This document shows, piece by piece, positions 1 to 6,708 of a stretch of 6,834 nt of DNA. A model generated the notes under the pieces. It had not been told where the DNA came from. It worked only from the letters and a program-made list of their open reading frames with translations, and ran no database searches. Source of the DNA: Desulfovibrio sp. (lineage in GTDB: Bacteria > Desulfobacterota > Desulfovibrionia > Desulfovibrionales > Desulfovibrionaceae); the NCBI GenBank assembly GCA_014804915.1, contig JAAUYW010000123.1, positions 1-6,834 of the forward strand, read 5' to 3'. Every line of letters begins with the position of its first letter. Positions within the stretch are counted from its first letter, which is position 1. The translations under genes were made by a program, and so were the position numbers.

Positions 1-2
1 GC

Positions 3-1025
3 CAATTTCCGCCACGCAAGAAGGCCAGCCGCCAGTTTCCAAAATCGGGACGGCTGGCGGCGACATTGCTTGCAGCATTTGTCTGCCTGGCTGGCTGCGG
101 CAATAGCGCAGGCAGGATCGCTCCGGAATATCGCGCGCCTGCCAGCAGCGCGACAGTGGAAACGCGGGCTCTGCCGCCTGTCTGGGAGGGGCTTGCCAAA
201 CGTCTGGCAAAGGCCGGCGTGGCCGGGCCTGAAGTCGATGCGCTGCTGGCCGGACTCAAGCCAGTGCCAACGCAATCGCCAATGGGCAGAAAAATCAGCG
301 AGCTCTACAAAAGGCAATTTTATCCCAGAACAGGAACAGGCAAGGCGAGGCAGAAATACTACAAGGGCGTCGTCACGCCGGCCAACGCTGCGCTCTGCAG
401 GCAGTTCATAAGCGAGCACCAGGCGTCTTTTGACGCAGCCTGGAAACGTTTTGGCGTACCGCCCGCAATTGCCAGCGCGCTCCTGTTTGTGGAAACAAGA
501 CTGGGCAAGGTGCTTGGCGACGTTCCGGAAAACGCGTTTTACACCCTGGCCAGCATGGCAGTCAGCACAAAACCGGAAGATATCAGCGAATGGCTGCCAA
601 AACTCAGGGATTCCAGCCAGCACCTTGGCTGGATCGAGGAGACAATGCGCAAGCGCTCGGCCTGGGCCTTCAATGAGACCGCCGCGCTGGTCAGACACAT
701 GATCAGGGACAGAATACCGCCGTCCCGGCTGCCAGGCTCGATATATGGCGCAGTTGGCCTCTGCCAGTTCATGCCATCCAACATTCCGGTTTATGGAGCG
801 GACGGGGATGGCGATGGCAGGGTCGATCTCTTCAGCGCGCCTGACGCCATAGCCAGCCTGGCGAACTACCTGTTCAGGCATGGCTGGAAGCCAAATCTGG
901 GGCCTGAAAGGCAGCACAAGGTTTTGATGAGCTACAATCATTCCGACGTATATGCTAACACCATTCTGGCGCTTGCCGATTTAATCGGCAAACCCGCGCC
1001 TGCAACCCAGAAGGCAACCGGATAG
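3..1025 (+). CDS. MltB-family lytic murein transglycosylase, lipoprotein (5' partial)
   Basis: Probable membrane-bound lytic transglycosylase, which cleaves the MurNAc-GlcNAc bond of peptidoglycan to leave 1,6-anhydro-MurNAc ends. The reading frame is open from base 3. The first in-frame start, TTG at 66, falls inside the signal peptide. Codons before it encode a basic stretch (RKKASR, then a further K and R) leading into a hydrophobic run and a lipobox LAGC with Cys at 96-98, so the true start most likely lies just upstream of the window. Gly follows the Cys, with no Asp +2 inner-membrane retention signal, which favours the outer membrane. The SLT_2-type domain shows the catalytic-Glu motif FVETRLG (Glu codon 492-494), then GAVGLCQFMPS, an EF-hand-like acidic loop DGDGDGRVDLF (801-833) like the calcium site of E. 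coli Slt35/MltB, ANYLFRHGW, and a final SYNHSDVYA. There is no C-terminal peptidoglycan-binding domain. The stop overlaps the next gene by one base. Confidence 0.9.
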   Translation, partial: QFPPRKKASRQFPKSGRLAATLLAAFVCLAGCGNSAGRIAPEYRAPASSATVETRALPPVWEGLAKRLAKAGVAGPEVDALLAGLKPVPTQSPMGRKISELYKRQFYPRTGTGKARQKYYKGVVTPANAALCRQFISEHQASFDAAWKRFGVPPAIASALLFVETRLGKVLGDVPENAFYTLASMAVSTKPEDISEWLPKLRDSSQHLGWIEETMRKRSAWAFNETAALVRHMIRDRIPPSRLPGSIYGAVGLCQFMPSNIPVYGADGDGDGRVDLFSAPDAIASLANYLFRHGWKPNLGPERQHKVLMSYNHSDVYANTILALADLIGKPAPATQKATG

Positions 1026-2272
1026 TGGCCATGCGGGAAAGACTGGTAATCACAGGCATGGGCGCAGTCACGCCAATAGGCGCTTGCGTCAGGGAATATT
1101 GGCAAAACCTGATTGACGGCAAAAGCGGGGTTCATGAAATAACCCATTTCGACGCCTCGGCGCTGCCCGCGCGCATAGCTGCCGAAGTCAGGCAGTTCGA
1201 TGGCTCGCCCCATATGCCGCGCACTGTGACCAGATCTGCCGCTCCATTCATGCAGTTCGCATTTACAGCGGCTTCCGAAGCGATCAGCCAGGCCCGCCTT
1301 GCTGGAAATTTCGCGCCCGAGCGCGCCGGCGTGTGCATGGGCACTGCCCTGGCTGGCGTAACCGAAATCACGGACAAGGCCGAAGAATACCTGAACAGCG
1401 CCAGCGGCAAAATCAGTCCGCACTTCCTGCCCCGCGCCATAGGCAACATGGCGGCTGCGCATCTGGCCATTGCCTACGGCTTCACCGGACCGGGCTTTAC
1501 ATTGAGCACCGCCTGCTCGGCAGGCGGCGACGCAATCATGGCCGCGGCAATGCTCATCAAATCAGGCGAGGCGGATGCGATCGTCGTGATGGGCGCGGAG
1601 AGCATCCTCTGCGCTCCGGTAGTTTCCTCCCTGGCCCAGGCCAAGGCGCTCTCAAGGCGCAATGACGACCCGAAGTCAGCGTCAAGGCCGTTTGACGCAG
1701 ACCGCGACGGCTTTGTCATTGGCGAAGGCGCAGGCGCAATAGTGCTGGAAACTTTCGACCATGCCCAGAAACGGGGCGCGCCCATCTTCGCGGATCTGGC
1801 AGGCTGGGGCAATTCAATGGATGCCTGGCACATCACAGCGCCCGAGCCGGATGGCAAGGGAGCCGCCCGCTGCATGGAGCTTGCGCTGGCGCGCGCGGGC
1901 ATGCGGCCTTGTGATATCGATTACATCAACGCGCACGGCACTTCGACCCAGCTTGGCGATCACGCGGAAGTCCTGGCCCTGAAAAAGGTGTTTGGGGACA
2001 GGCTGCCGCCTGTCAGCTCCACAAAAGGCGCCACCGGCCATCTCATGGGGGCTGGCGGCATAACGGAGATTATCGCCTGCATCATGGCCATTCAGGAGGG
2101 AATCATCCCGCCGACGCTGAATTTCCACAATCCGGATCCAGGATGCGACTTTGATTGCGTGCCAAACAAGGCCAGAAAATGCCACGTTGACACAGCCATG
2201 TCCAACTCCCTGGGCTTTGGGGGCCAGAACTCGAGCATCATTGTTACCAGACATTTAGCGCAAGGAGCCTGA
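1025..2272 (+). CDS. fabF: beta-ketoacyl-ACP synthase II (FabF-type)
   Basis: Condensing enzyme of type II fatty acid synthesis: it joins malonyl-ACP to an acyl-ACP with loss of CO2, in the cytoplasm. It is 415 aa, close to E. coli FabF (about 413). Visible thiolase-fold motifs, numbered from GTG 1025: N-terminal VITGMGAVTPIG; nucleophile Cys164 in STACSAGGD; His304 in NAHGTSTQLGD; Lys334 and His339 in STKGATGHLMGAGG; and the C-terminal SNSLGFGGQNSS loop. The Cys-His-His triad is complete, so it should be active. The start is either GTG 1025, with AGAAGG at 1009-1014 ten bases upstream and a one-base overlap with the previous stop (TAGTG), or ATG 1031, which gives the usual short FabF N-terminus. 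I cannot decide firmly. It does not sit beside acpP, fabD or fabG here but beside an acyl ligase and cfa, so it may be a second, specialised copy rather than the housekeeping one. Confidence 0.92.
   Translation: MAMRERLVITGMGAVTPIGACVREYWQNLIDGKSGVHEITHFDASALPARIAAEVRQFDGSPHMPRTVTRSAAPFMQFAFTAASEAISQARLAGNFAPERAGVCMGTALAGVTEITDKAEEYLNSASGKISPHFLPRAIGNMAAAHLAIAYGFTGPGFTLSTACSAGGDAIMAAAMLIKSGEADAIVVMGAESILCAPVVSSLAQAKALSRRNDDPKSASRPFDADRDGFVIGEGAGAIVLETFDHAQKRGAPIFADLAGWGNSMDAWHITAPEPDGKGAARCMELALARAGMRPCDIDYINAHGTSTQLGDHAEVLALKKVFGDRLPPVSSTKGATGHLMGAGGITEIIACIMAIQEGIIPPTLNFHNPDPGCDFDCVPNKARKCHVDTAMSNSLGFGGQNSSIIVTRHLAQGA
2262..2267 (+). promoter_or_regulatory. Shine-Dalgarno site for the AMP-binding ligase gene
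   Basis: AAGGAG lies six bases before ATG 2274 and inside the last codons of the fabF-type gene. It fixes the ligase start and fits translation of both genes from one transcript. Confidence 0.8.
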
Positions 2273-2273
2273 A

Positions 2274-3923
2274 ATGCACCAGGATTACGATGTGGAGAGC
2301 TTCCGCGACTCCTTCGAGCATGAATTCACGTGGCTGAACGGGTTTCTGAGAAATACGGGGCGCTTTGGCGGCAGGACCGCACTGTCCGATCCTGAGTCCG
2401 GCCGCAAATGGACATACCGCGAGCTAAATCGGGACGCCAACCGGCTTGCGCACGCCCTGCGCGACCTTGGCGTGCGCAAGGGCGATATCGTCATGTACAT
2501 GCTCTTCAACAGCCCGGAATTCGCGCTCTGCTACATTGCCTGCCACAAGCTGGGCGCCATAGGCTGCCCGATCAATTTTCGCCTGGCGCCCGGGGAAGTG
2601 GCTCTCCAGATCGATGACAGCCGGCCCAGGGCATTCATATACGATGCCCAGTTTGGCCAAACCGTGAGGGAAGCGCTGGAAATGGCCGCCTGGAAGCCGG
2701 AGCATGTGATTGAAACAAGCATGGAAAAAAGACGGGCCAGCGGCCAGGACGATTTTGACCTGCTTATGGAAAACAGGCCGGAAAGCAACCCGCAGCCTGA
2801 GGCAAGACAGCACATTTACGATGAAACCACCAGGCTCTACACGTCAGGCACGACCAACAAGGCCAAGGCTGTGCCGCTCAACTGCATCAACGAGGTGCTG
2901 TCCGCCCATGATGTGATCATGCACTTCCCGCTCAATCCCACTGACAAAACCATGAACATGACGCCATGGTTCCATCGCGGCGGCCTGCATTCCGGCGGAC
3001 TCACCCCTACGCTATACGCGGGCGGCGAAGTGGTCGCGCTGCGCGAGTTCAATCCCCGCAAATGCCTTGAGCTTGTGGAGCAGGAGGGAATCACTTTCCT
3101 TGTCGGCGTGCCCTCCATCATCGCGCTGCTCGCGCGCGGCCAGAAATGGCAGCCAGCGGACCTTTCTTCACTGAAGGGCATTGTAACAATGGGCAGTCCG
3201 TTTGAAAAAGGCGCGTGCAAGGAATACATGGAGCTTCTGACTCCCAATATCTTCAATGGCTACGGCACTACGGAAACTTTCTGGAATACTTTCCTCAGGC
3301 CATACGACCTGCCTGAAATGGCGGGAACCGCAGGGCAGTCCTGCACTGATGACGATGTGCGCGTAATCCGCATCCGCAAGGATGGCGGCCGTGGAGATCC
3401 GGATGAGCTCGCCAGCAGGGATGGCGCCGAAGTTGGAGAGGTCGTCATCAGGGCGCCAGGAAAATCCGCCGGAAGCTACGTGAACAATCCGGAAATGACA
3501 GCGCAAAAATTCCACAGGGGCTTTCATTATACCGGCGATCTGGCCACCTGGGATGAAAACGAATTCATCACAGTTGTCGGCCGCAAGGATGACATGATTC
3601 TCAATGCCGGCGAAAATGTCTATCCGACCCAGGTCGAGGAAATCCTGAATGCGCATCCTGGCGTGGCCGAGGCTGCCGTCGTGGGTGTTCCTGACAGGCG
3701 TCACGGCGAATCCATAGCCGCGTATATTGTTCCTGCCAATGAAGACCTCTCGATCGCGGACCTGAAGGAATACTGTCTGCAAAACCCGCTTCTGCCGGCA
3801 TTCAAGAGGCCGCGGCATTATGCCATTGTAAGCGAGTTGCCGCATACTGCCACAGGCAAGCTGCTGCACTACAAAATTCGGGAAATGGCGGCCAGGGAAT
3901 TCGGCCCTGCCTCCAGGGAATGA
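2274..3923 (+). CDS. AMP-binding acyl-CoA/acyl-ACP ligase-type enzyme (ANL superfamily), substrate unknown
   Basis: Adenylate-forming enzyme that would activate a carboxylic acid with ATP and pass the acyl group to CoA or another thiol. It is 549 aa, the normal length for fatty or aromatic acyl-CoA ligases. Motifs in order: phosphate loop [11 protein letters not shown] (190-200); [12 protein letters not shown] region; NGYGTTE (328-334), the A5 adenine-binding motif; YTGDL with the ribose-binding Asp422; [16 protein letters not shown] hinge with Arg437; C-terminal TATGK with Lys529, the adenylation lysine. All the main catalytic residues are present. The phosphate loop is unusual: the common TSGTTGxPKG has Asn195 in place of the first Gly, Ala197 for Pro and Ala199 for the last Gly, while Lys198 is kept. 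The start is set by a good Shine-Dalgarno, one base after the previous stop. The substrate cannot be read from sequence. Between fabF and cfa a fatty acid is a reasonable guess, but an aryl acid is not excluded. Confidence 0.87.
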   Translation: MHQDYDVESFRDSFEHEFTWLNGFLRNTGRFGGRTALSDPESGRKWTYRELNRDANRLAHALRDLGVRKGDIVMYMLFNSPEFALCYIACHKLGAIGCPINFRLAPGEVALQIDDSRPRAFIYDAQFGQTVREALEMAAWKPEHVIETSMEKRRASGQDDFDLLMENRPESNPQPEARQHIYDETTRLYTSGTTNKAKAVPLNCINEVLSAHDVIMHFPLNPTDKTMNMTPWFHRGGLHSGGLTPTLYAGGEVVALREFNPRKCLELVEQEGITFLVGVPSIIALLARGQKWQPADLSSLKGIVTMGSPFEKGACKEYMELLTPNIFNGYGTTETFWNTFLRPYDLPEMAGTAGQSCTDDDVRVIRIRKDGGRGDPDELASRDGAEVGEVVIRAPGKSAGSYVNNPEMTAQKFHRGFHYTGDLATWDENEFITVVGRKDDMILNAGENVYPTQVEEILNAHPGVAEAAVVGVPDRRHGESIAAYIVPANEDLSIADLKEYCLQNPLLPAFKRPRHYAIVSELPHTATGKLLHYKIREMAAREFGPASRE

Positions 3924-5038
3924 AAACGATGGATGCCAAAAATACGCTTGCCAGCCTTCTCTCTGGCGCCGATATCCGGATAAATGGCGATCGCGCCTGG
4001 GATATCCAGGTTCATAACGATGAGCTTTTCAGGAGAATCCTGCATTCCGGCACGCTTGGGGCCGGCGAATCCTATATGGAAGGCTGGTGGGATTGCGGCG
4101 CGCTTGACGTGATGTTCCACAAGGCGATTTCCGCGAGGCTCGAACACCGCTTCAGCGATTCCAACCTGGCCGCGCTGGCCCTGAAGCTCTACCAGACATT
4201 TTTCAATCTCCAGAATCGCAGGCGCGCCTTTGAAGTCGGCAAAAAGCATTACGATTTCGGCAATGACATGTTCGCCTGGATGCTCGGGCCAACCATGAAT
4301 TACAGCTGCGCGTACTGGCGGGACGCGAAAACGCTGGATGACGCCCAAAATGCCAAAATGGAGCTCATCTGCCAAAAGCTCGAGCTGAAGCCAGGCATGA
4401 CAGTCCTCGATATTGGCTGCGGCTGGGGCTCGCTTGCAGGCTACATGGCTGCCAATTACGATGTCGATGTTACCGGCATTTCGGTTTCGCAGGAGCAGAT
4501 AAGCCATGCCAGGGCCAAATATCCGGATTTGCGCTGGCTGATGGATGATTACCGCTCGCTCGACGGCCAGTATGACCGCATCGTGTCAGTGGGAATGTTC
4601 GAGCATGTCGGCTACAAGAATTACGGCGAATACATGGCCACAGTCCGCAGGCTGCTCAAGCCCGACGGCCTGTTTTTGCTCCACACAATCGGCGCGAATC
4701 AGCAGCGCAAGGGCACAGACCCGTGGATCGACAAGTATATTTTTCCAAACGGCATGATTCCCTCCCAGGAAAATATTGTCAAAGCCTTTGCGCCGCTGTT
4801 CATCATGGAAGACTGGCATAATTTCGGCGCGGACTATGACAGGACGCTAATGGCCTGGGCGGACAGGTTCGAACAGGGCTGCGATGCCGGCAAATTCCGG
4901 CATACAGACGAATCCAGGCGCATGTTCCGCTACTATCTCCTGAGCTGTGCGGCGGCCTTTCGCGCGCGCGACCTCCAGCTCTGGCAGCTTGTGCTCAGTC
5001 CCGCCGGCGTGCCTGGCGGCTACAGGAGCATCCGCTGA
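3920..5038 (+). CDS. cfa: cyclopropane-fatty-acyl-phospholipid synthase
   Basis: SAM-dependent enzyme that adds a methylene group across the cis double bond of unsaturated acyl chains in membrane phospholipids, acting at the inner face of the cytoplasmic membrane. It is 372 aa against 382 for E. coli Cfa and aligns with it by eye nearly throughout. The N-terminal lipid-binding part has [16 protein letters not shown]. The SAM loop is LDIGCGWG (163-170). The residues known in E. coli Cfa to hold the active-site bicarbonate all have counterparts: Cys130 in YSCAYW, Glu228 in GMFEHVG, His255 and Ile257 in LLHTIG, and Tyr306 in FGADYD. The C-terminus has [12 protein letters not shown]. The start ATG 3920 overlaps the ligase stop as ATGA. 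A second ATG at 3929 has AGGGA (3915-3919) nine bases before it and is an equally good start, removing three residues. The strong match makes phospholipid cyclopropanation the likely activity, although related enzymes can add methyl groups instead. Confidence 0.95.
   Translation: MKTMDAKNTLASLLSGADIRINGDRAWDIQVHNDELFRRILHSGTLGAGESYMEGWWDCGALDVMFHKAISARLEHRFSDSNLAALALKLYQTFFNLQNRRRAFEVGKKHYDFGNDMFAWMLGPTMNYSCAYWRDAKTLDDAQNAKMELICQKLELKPGMTVLDIGCGWGSLAGYMAANYDVDVTGISVSQEQISHARAKYPDLRWLMDDYRSLDGQYDRIVSVGMFEHVGYKNYGEYMATVRRLLKPDGLFLLHTIGANQQRKGTDPWIDKYIFPNGMIPSQENIVKAFAPLFIMEDWHNFGADYDRTLMAWADRFEQGCDAGKFRHTDESRRMFRYYLLSCAAAFRARDLQLWQLVLSPAGVPGGYRSIR
5024..5028 (+). promoter_or_regulatory. Shine-Dalgarno site supporting a CTG start of the HD gene
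   Basis: AGGAG, inside the last codons of cfa, lies six bases before CTG 5035. No ATG, GTG or TTG occurs in that frame between here and 5179, so this site decides the start in favour of CTG. Confidence 0.6.
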
Positions 5039-5697
5039 AAAACAGTAAACCCAGCCAGCAGGCGCCTGTAAAACTGGATCATCCGTTTGCCACTCTGCCC
5101 CGGCTGCCGGAATGCGCGCCGCCTGATCTGGAAGCGCCTGCCGATGAAGAATGTTTCGCGCTCTGGAATAAATACGCAATGCTTGCCAATGTGCGCAAAC
5201 ATTCCCTTCAGGTGGCCAATATCGCCGCGCAACTTGCACAACGGGCCCGCTCCCTCGGCTTTGCAGTCGACGTAGCGACAGTGCGCGCAAGCGCCCTGCT
5301 GCATGACCTGGCAAAAACCTGGTGCCTTAAAAATGGCGGCAGCCACGCCTTGCTGGGCGCCTCCTGGTCCGCCCAGGAAACGCGCAATTTCAGGCTGGCG
5401 CAGGGCGTGGCCCTGCATGTGCACTGGCCCTGGCCATTGCCCCAGGATGCCTCTATCTGCTCATTGCCAATTTTTATTATCTACGCTGACAAACGGGTGC
5501 GCCATGACCAGGCGGTAAGCCTGGATGAGCGCTTTGAGGACCTGCTTGTCAGATACGGAAAAACCGCGGAAGCGCGGGCAGGCATAGCCAGTTCCTGCCA
5601 GCAGGCGAAAGAAATAGAAAAACTGCTCTCCAAATACCTGAAATGGAATCTTAATGAAAATACTTTTGATAGCGGGCGGCTGGTCCAGCGAACGTGA
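5035..5697 (+). CDS. HD-domain phosphohydrolase, probable CTG start
   Basis: Probable metal-dependent phosphohydrolase of the HD superfamily, 220 aa from CTG 5035; substrate unknown (nucleotide or cyclic nucleotide hydrolysis are the usual family activities). Numbered from CTG: His56 in VRKHSLQVA, His90-Asp91 in ALLHDLAK, His104 in GSHALLGA, His128 and His130 in ALHVHWPW, and Asp152 in YADKR, giving the H...HD...D metal set of the family. The first conventional start, ATG 5179, has no Shine-Dalgarno, begins only seven residues before the first metal His, and would leave a 140-base gap. The frame upstream is open back past 5035 with codon choice like the rest of the gene and a sensible N-terminal segment ([11 protein letters not shown]). 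CTG 5035 has AGGAG six bases before it and overlaps the cfa stop as CTGA, mirroring the ATGA junction before it. The 3' end overlaps ddl by 44 bases. No membrane segment is seen. A role in envelope synthesis is only suggested by neighbours. Confidence 0.8.
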   Translation: MKNSKPSQQAPVKLDHPFATLPRLPECAPPDLEAPADEECFALWNKYAMLANVRKHSLQVANIAAQLAQRARSLGFAVDVATVRASALLHDLAKTWCLKNGGSHALLGASWSAQETRNFRLAQGVALHVHWPWPLPQDASICSLPIFIIYADKRVRHDQAVSLDERFEDLLVRYGKTAEARAGIASSCQQAKEIEKLLSKYLKWNLNENTFDSGRLVQRT

Positions 5698-6592
5698 AGT
5701 TTCACTGAAAAGCGCGGAGAATATGGCCAGGGCCCTGACAGGTCTTGGCCATGCAGTGACCAGCCTGGATCTGCAGGCTGATTTTGACCAGCTTGTACCC
5801 CTTGCGCTGCAAAACGATTTTGCCTTTATCGGCCTGCACGGCGCGCCTGGCGAAGATGGCCTTGTGCAGGCAATGCTCGATGCGATAAACATCCCCTACC
5901 AGGGCTCCGGGCCAGCCGGCTCCTTTCTGGCTCTCAACAAGGCTGCTGCCAAGCAGCTCTTCCGCCATGCCGGCCTGCCGACAGCGGACTGGGAGTTTCT
6001 TCCTGCCAGGCCGGATCCGGACTGGAAGCCAGGCCTGAAATTTCCGATGTTTGTCAAAAGCAACACAGGCGGCTCTTCCCTCCGCCTTGGCCGCGTAACA
6101 GGCCAGGAGGAACTCAACGCCATGCTCAATGAAATCTTCGCGGCCAATGAGGAAGCCCTGCTTGAGCCGGAGATCAAGGGCCGCGAAATAACCTGCGGCG
6201 TGCTAGGCGGCCAGGCTCTGCCGCCTATCCTGATCGAGCCTGTAGTCGGCGATTTTTTTGATTTCACCAGCAAATACCTCCAGGGCGGCGCAAGAGAGAT
6301 CTGCCCCGCGCCCCTGGATGCCAAAGATACCGCGCTTGTGCAGGAACTGGCCCTGAAAGCGCATGCTGTGCTCGGGCTCGCTGGTTGCAGCCGCTCGGAT
6401 TTCATCCTGGATGCTGAAGGCAAATTCACTCTGCTTGAAGTCAATACCCTGCCAGGCATGACCGCAACCAGCCTGCTCCCCCAGGAAGCTGCCGCCATAG
6501 GCATTGATTTTCCCCAGCTTCTGCAGACGCTGATTGACCTTGGCATAAAAAGAAACAGCCAGCGCAGCCCTGGCTTCCACGAAGCGCCCTGA
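5654..6592 (+). CDS. ddl: D-alanine--D-alanine ligase
   Basis: ATP-grasp ligase that makes D-Ala-D-Ala, the end of the peptidoglycan stem peptide, in the cytoplasm. It is 312 aa, close to E. coli DdlB (306). N-terminal [10 protein letters not shown] carries Glu13, and HGAPGEDGLVQ (from 62) and IPYQGSGP follow. The ATP-binding stretch is FVKSNTGGSS with Lys135 and Ser141, then KGREITCGVLGG, SKYL with Lys207-Tyr208, RSDFILD with Arg247 and Asp249, and LLEVNTLPGMT with Glu262 and Asn264. Counterparts of the E. coli Glu15, Ser150 and Tyr216 set are present, and the Tyr fits D-Ala-D-Ala rather than a VanA-type D-lactate ligase. The residues after the double Ser (LRLG) differ from the usual VGVS/VGMS. 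The start gives the normal family N-terminus (MKILLIAGG). Only a weak GGA precedes it, so translation probably relies on coupling to the HD gene, which it overlaps by 44 bases. Confidence 0.95.
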   Translation: MKILLIAGGWSSEREVSLKSAENMARALTGLGHAVTSLDLQADFDQLVPLALQNDFAFIGLHGAPGEDGLVQAMLDAINIPYQGSGPAGSFLALNKAAAKQLFRHAGLPTADWEFLPARPDPDWKPGLKFPMFVKSNTGGSSLRLGRVTGQEELNAMLNEIFAANEEALLEPEIKGREITCGVLGGQALPPILIEPVVGDFFDFTSKYLQGGAREICPAPLDAKDTALVQELALKAHAVLGLAGCSRSDFILDAEGKFTLLEVNTLPGMTATSLLPQEAAAIGIDFPQLLQTLIDLGIKRNSQRSPGFHEAP

Positions 6593-6604
6593 AATCAGGC
6601 TTTT
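6588..6604 (+). terminator. weak possible terminator after ddl
   Basis: CCTGA and TCAGG form a five-base inverted repeat with only two bases between them, starting in the ddl stop region, followed by C and TTTT. The stem is short and the T run is short, so this is at best a weak intrinsic terminator and may be chance. It is the only hairpin-plus-T candidate I see at the end of the operon. Confidence 0.2.
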
Positions 6605-6708
6605 GCCTCTCCCTTGCGCCCAGACAGCTTTCGCGGATGCCGCATTGCGCAATATTATCCAATACAGGCCGCCCTTCCTGTCCTATTTTTTACGCAGGAG
6701 GAAGCCTG
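6593..6708 (+). promoter_or_regulatory. intergenic region, likely promoter of the downstream regulator gene
   Basis: This 116-base gap is the only real intergenic space in the window. It holds a perfect 10-base palindrome ATTGCGCAAT (6644-6653) overlapping by one base a -10-like TATTAT (6653-6658). A -35-like TTTCGC (6629-6634) lies 18 bases before it but is a poor match. A T-rich stretch (6684-6691) and the Shine-Dalgarno site follow. The palindrome next to a -10 would suit an operator. This is inference from position only. Confidence 0.3.
6696..6701 (+). promoter_or_regulatory. Shine-Dalgarno site for the downstream regulator gene
   Basis: A perfect AGGAGG lies seven bases before ATG 6709. 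It selects this frame over the longer overlapping open frame that starts at 6603. Confidence 0.75.

Noticed and set aside
28..61. 8-base inverted repeat GCCGCCAG / CTGGCGGC
   Set aside because: Lies in coding sequence for the signal peptide n-region; built from common Ala/Arg/Gly codons, so chance is enough.
938..1462. 174-codon open frame on the - strand across the transglycosylase/fabF junction
   Set aside because: Antisense to two genes with strong family motifs, and no recognisable domain.
3168..3869. 233-codon open frame on the - strand inside the ligase gene
   Set aside because: It lies fully antisense to a gene with clear ANL motifs; its protein shows no recognisable motif and long antisense frames are expected with this codon bias.
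3869..4507. 212-codon open frame on the - strand under cfa
   Set aside because: Antisense shadow of a very well matched Cfa; no motif of its own.
4961..4970. Alternating CG run (five repeats)
   Set aside because: Encodes Arg-Ala-Arg in the conserved FRARD motif of Cfa; a short codon-driven run, not a functional repeat.
5896..6546. 216-codon open frame on the - strand under ddl
   Set aside because: Antisense shadow; low-complexity Ser/Arg/Ala-rich translation typical of a reversed GC-rich gene.
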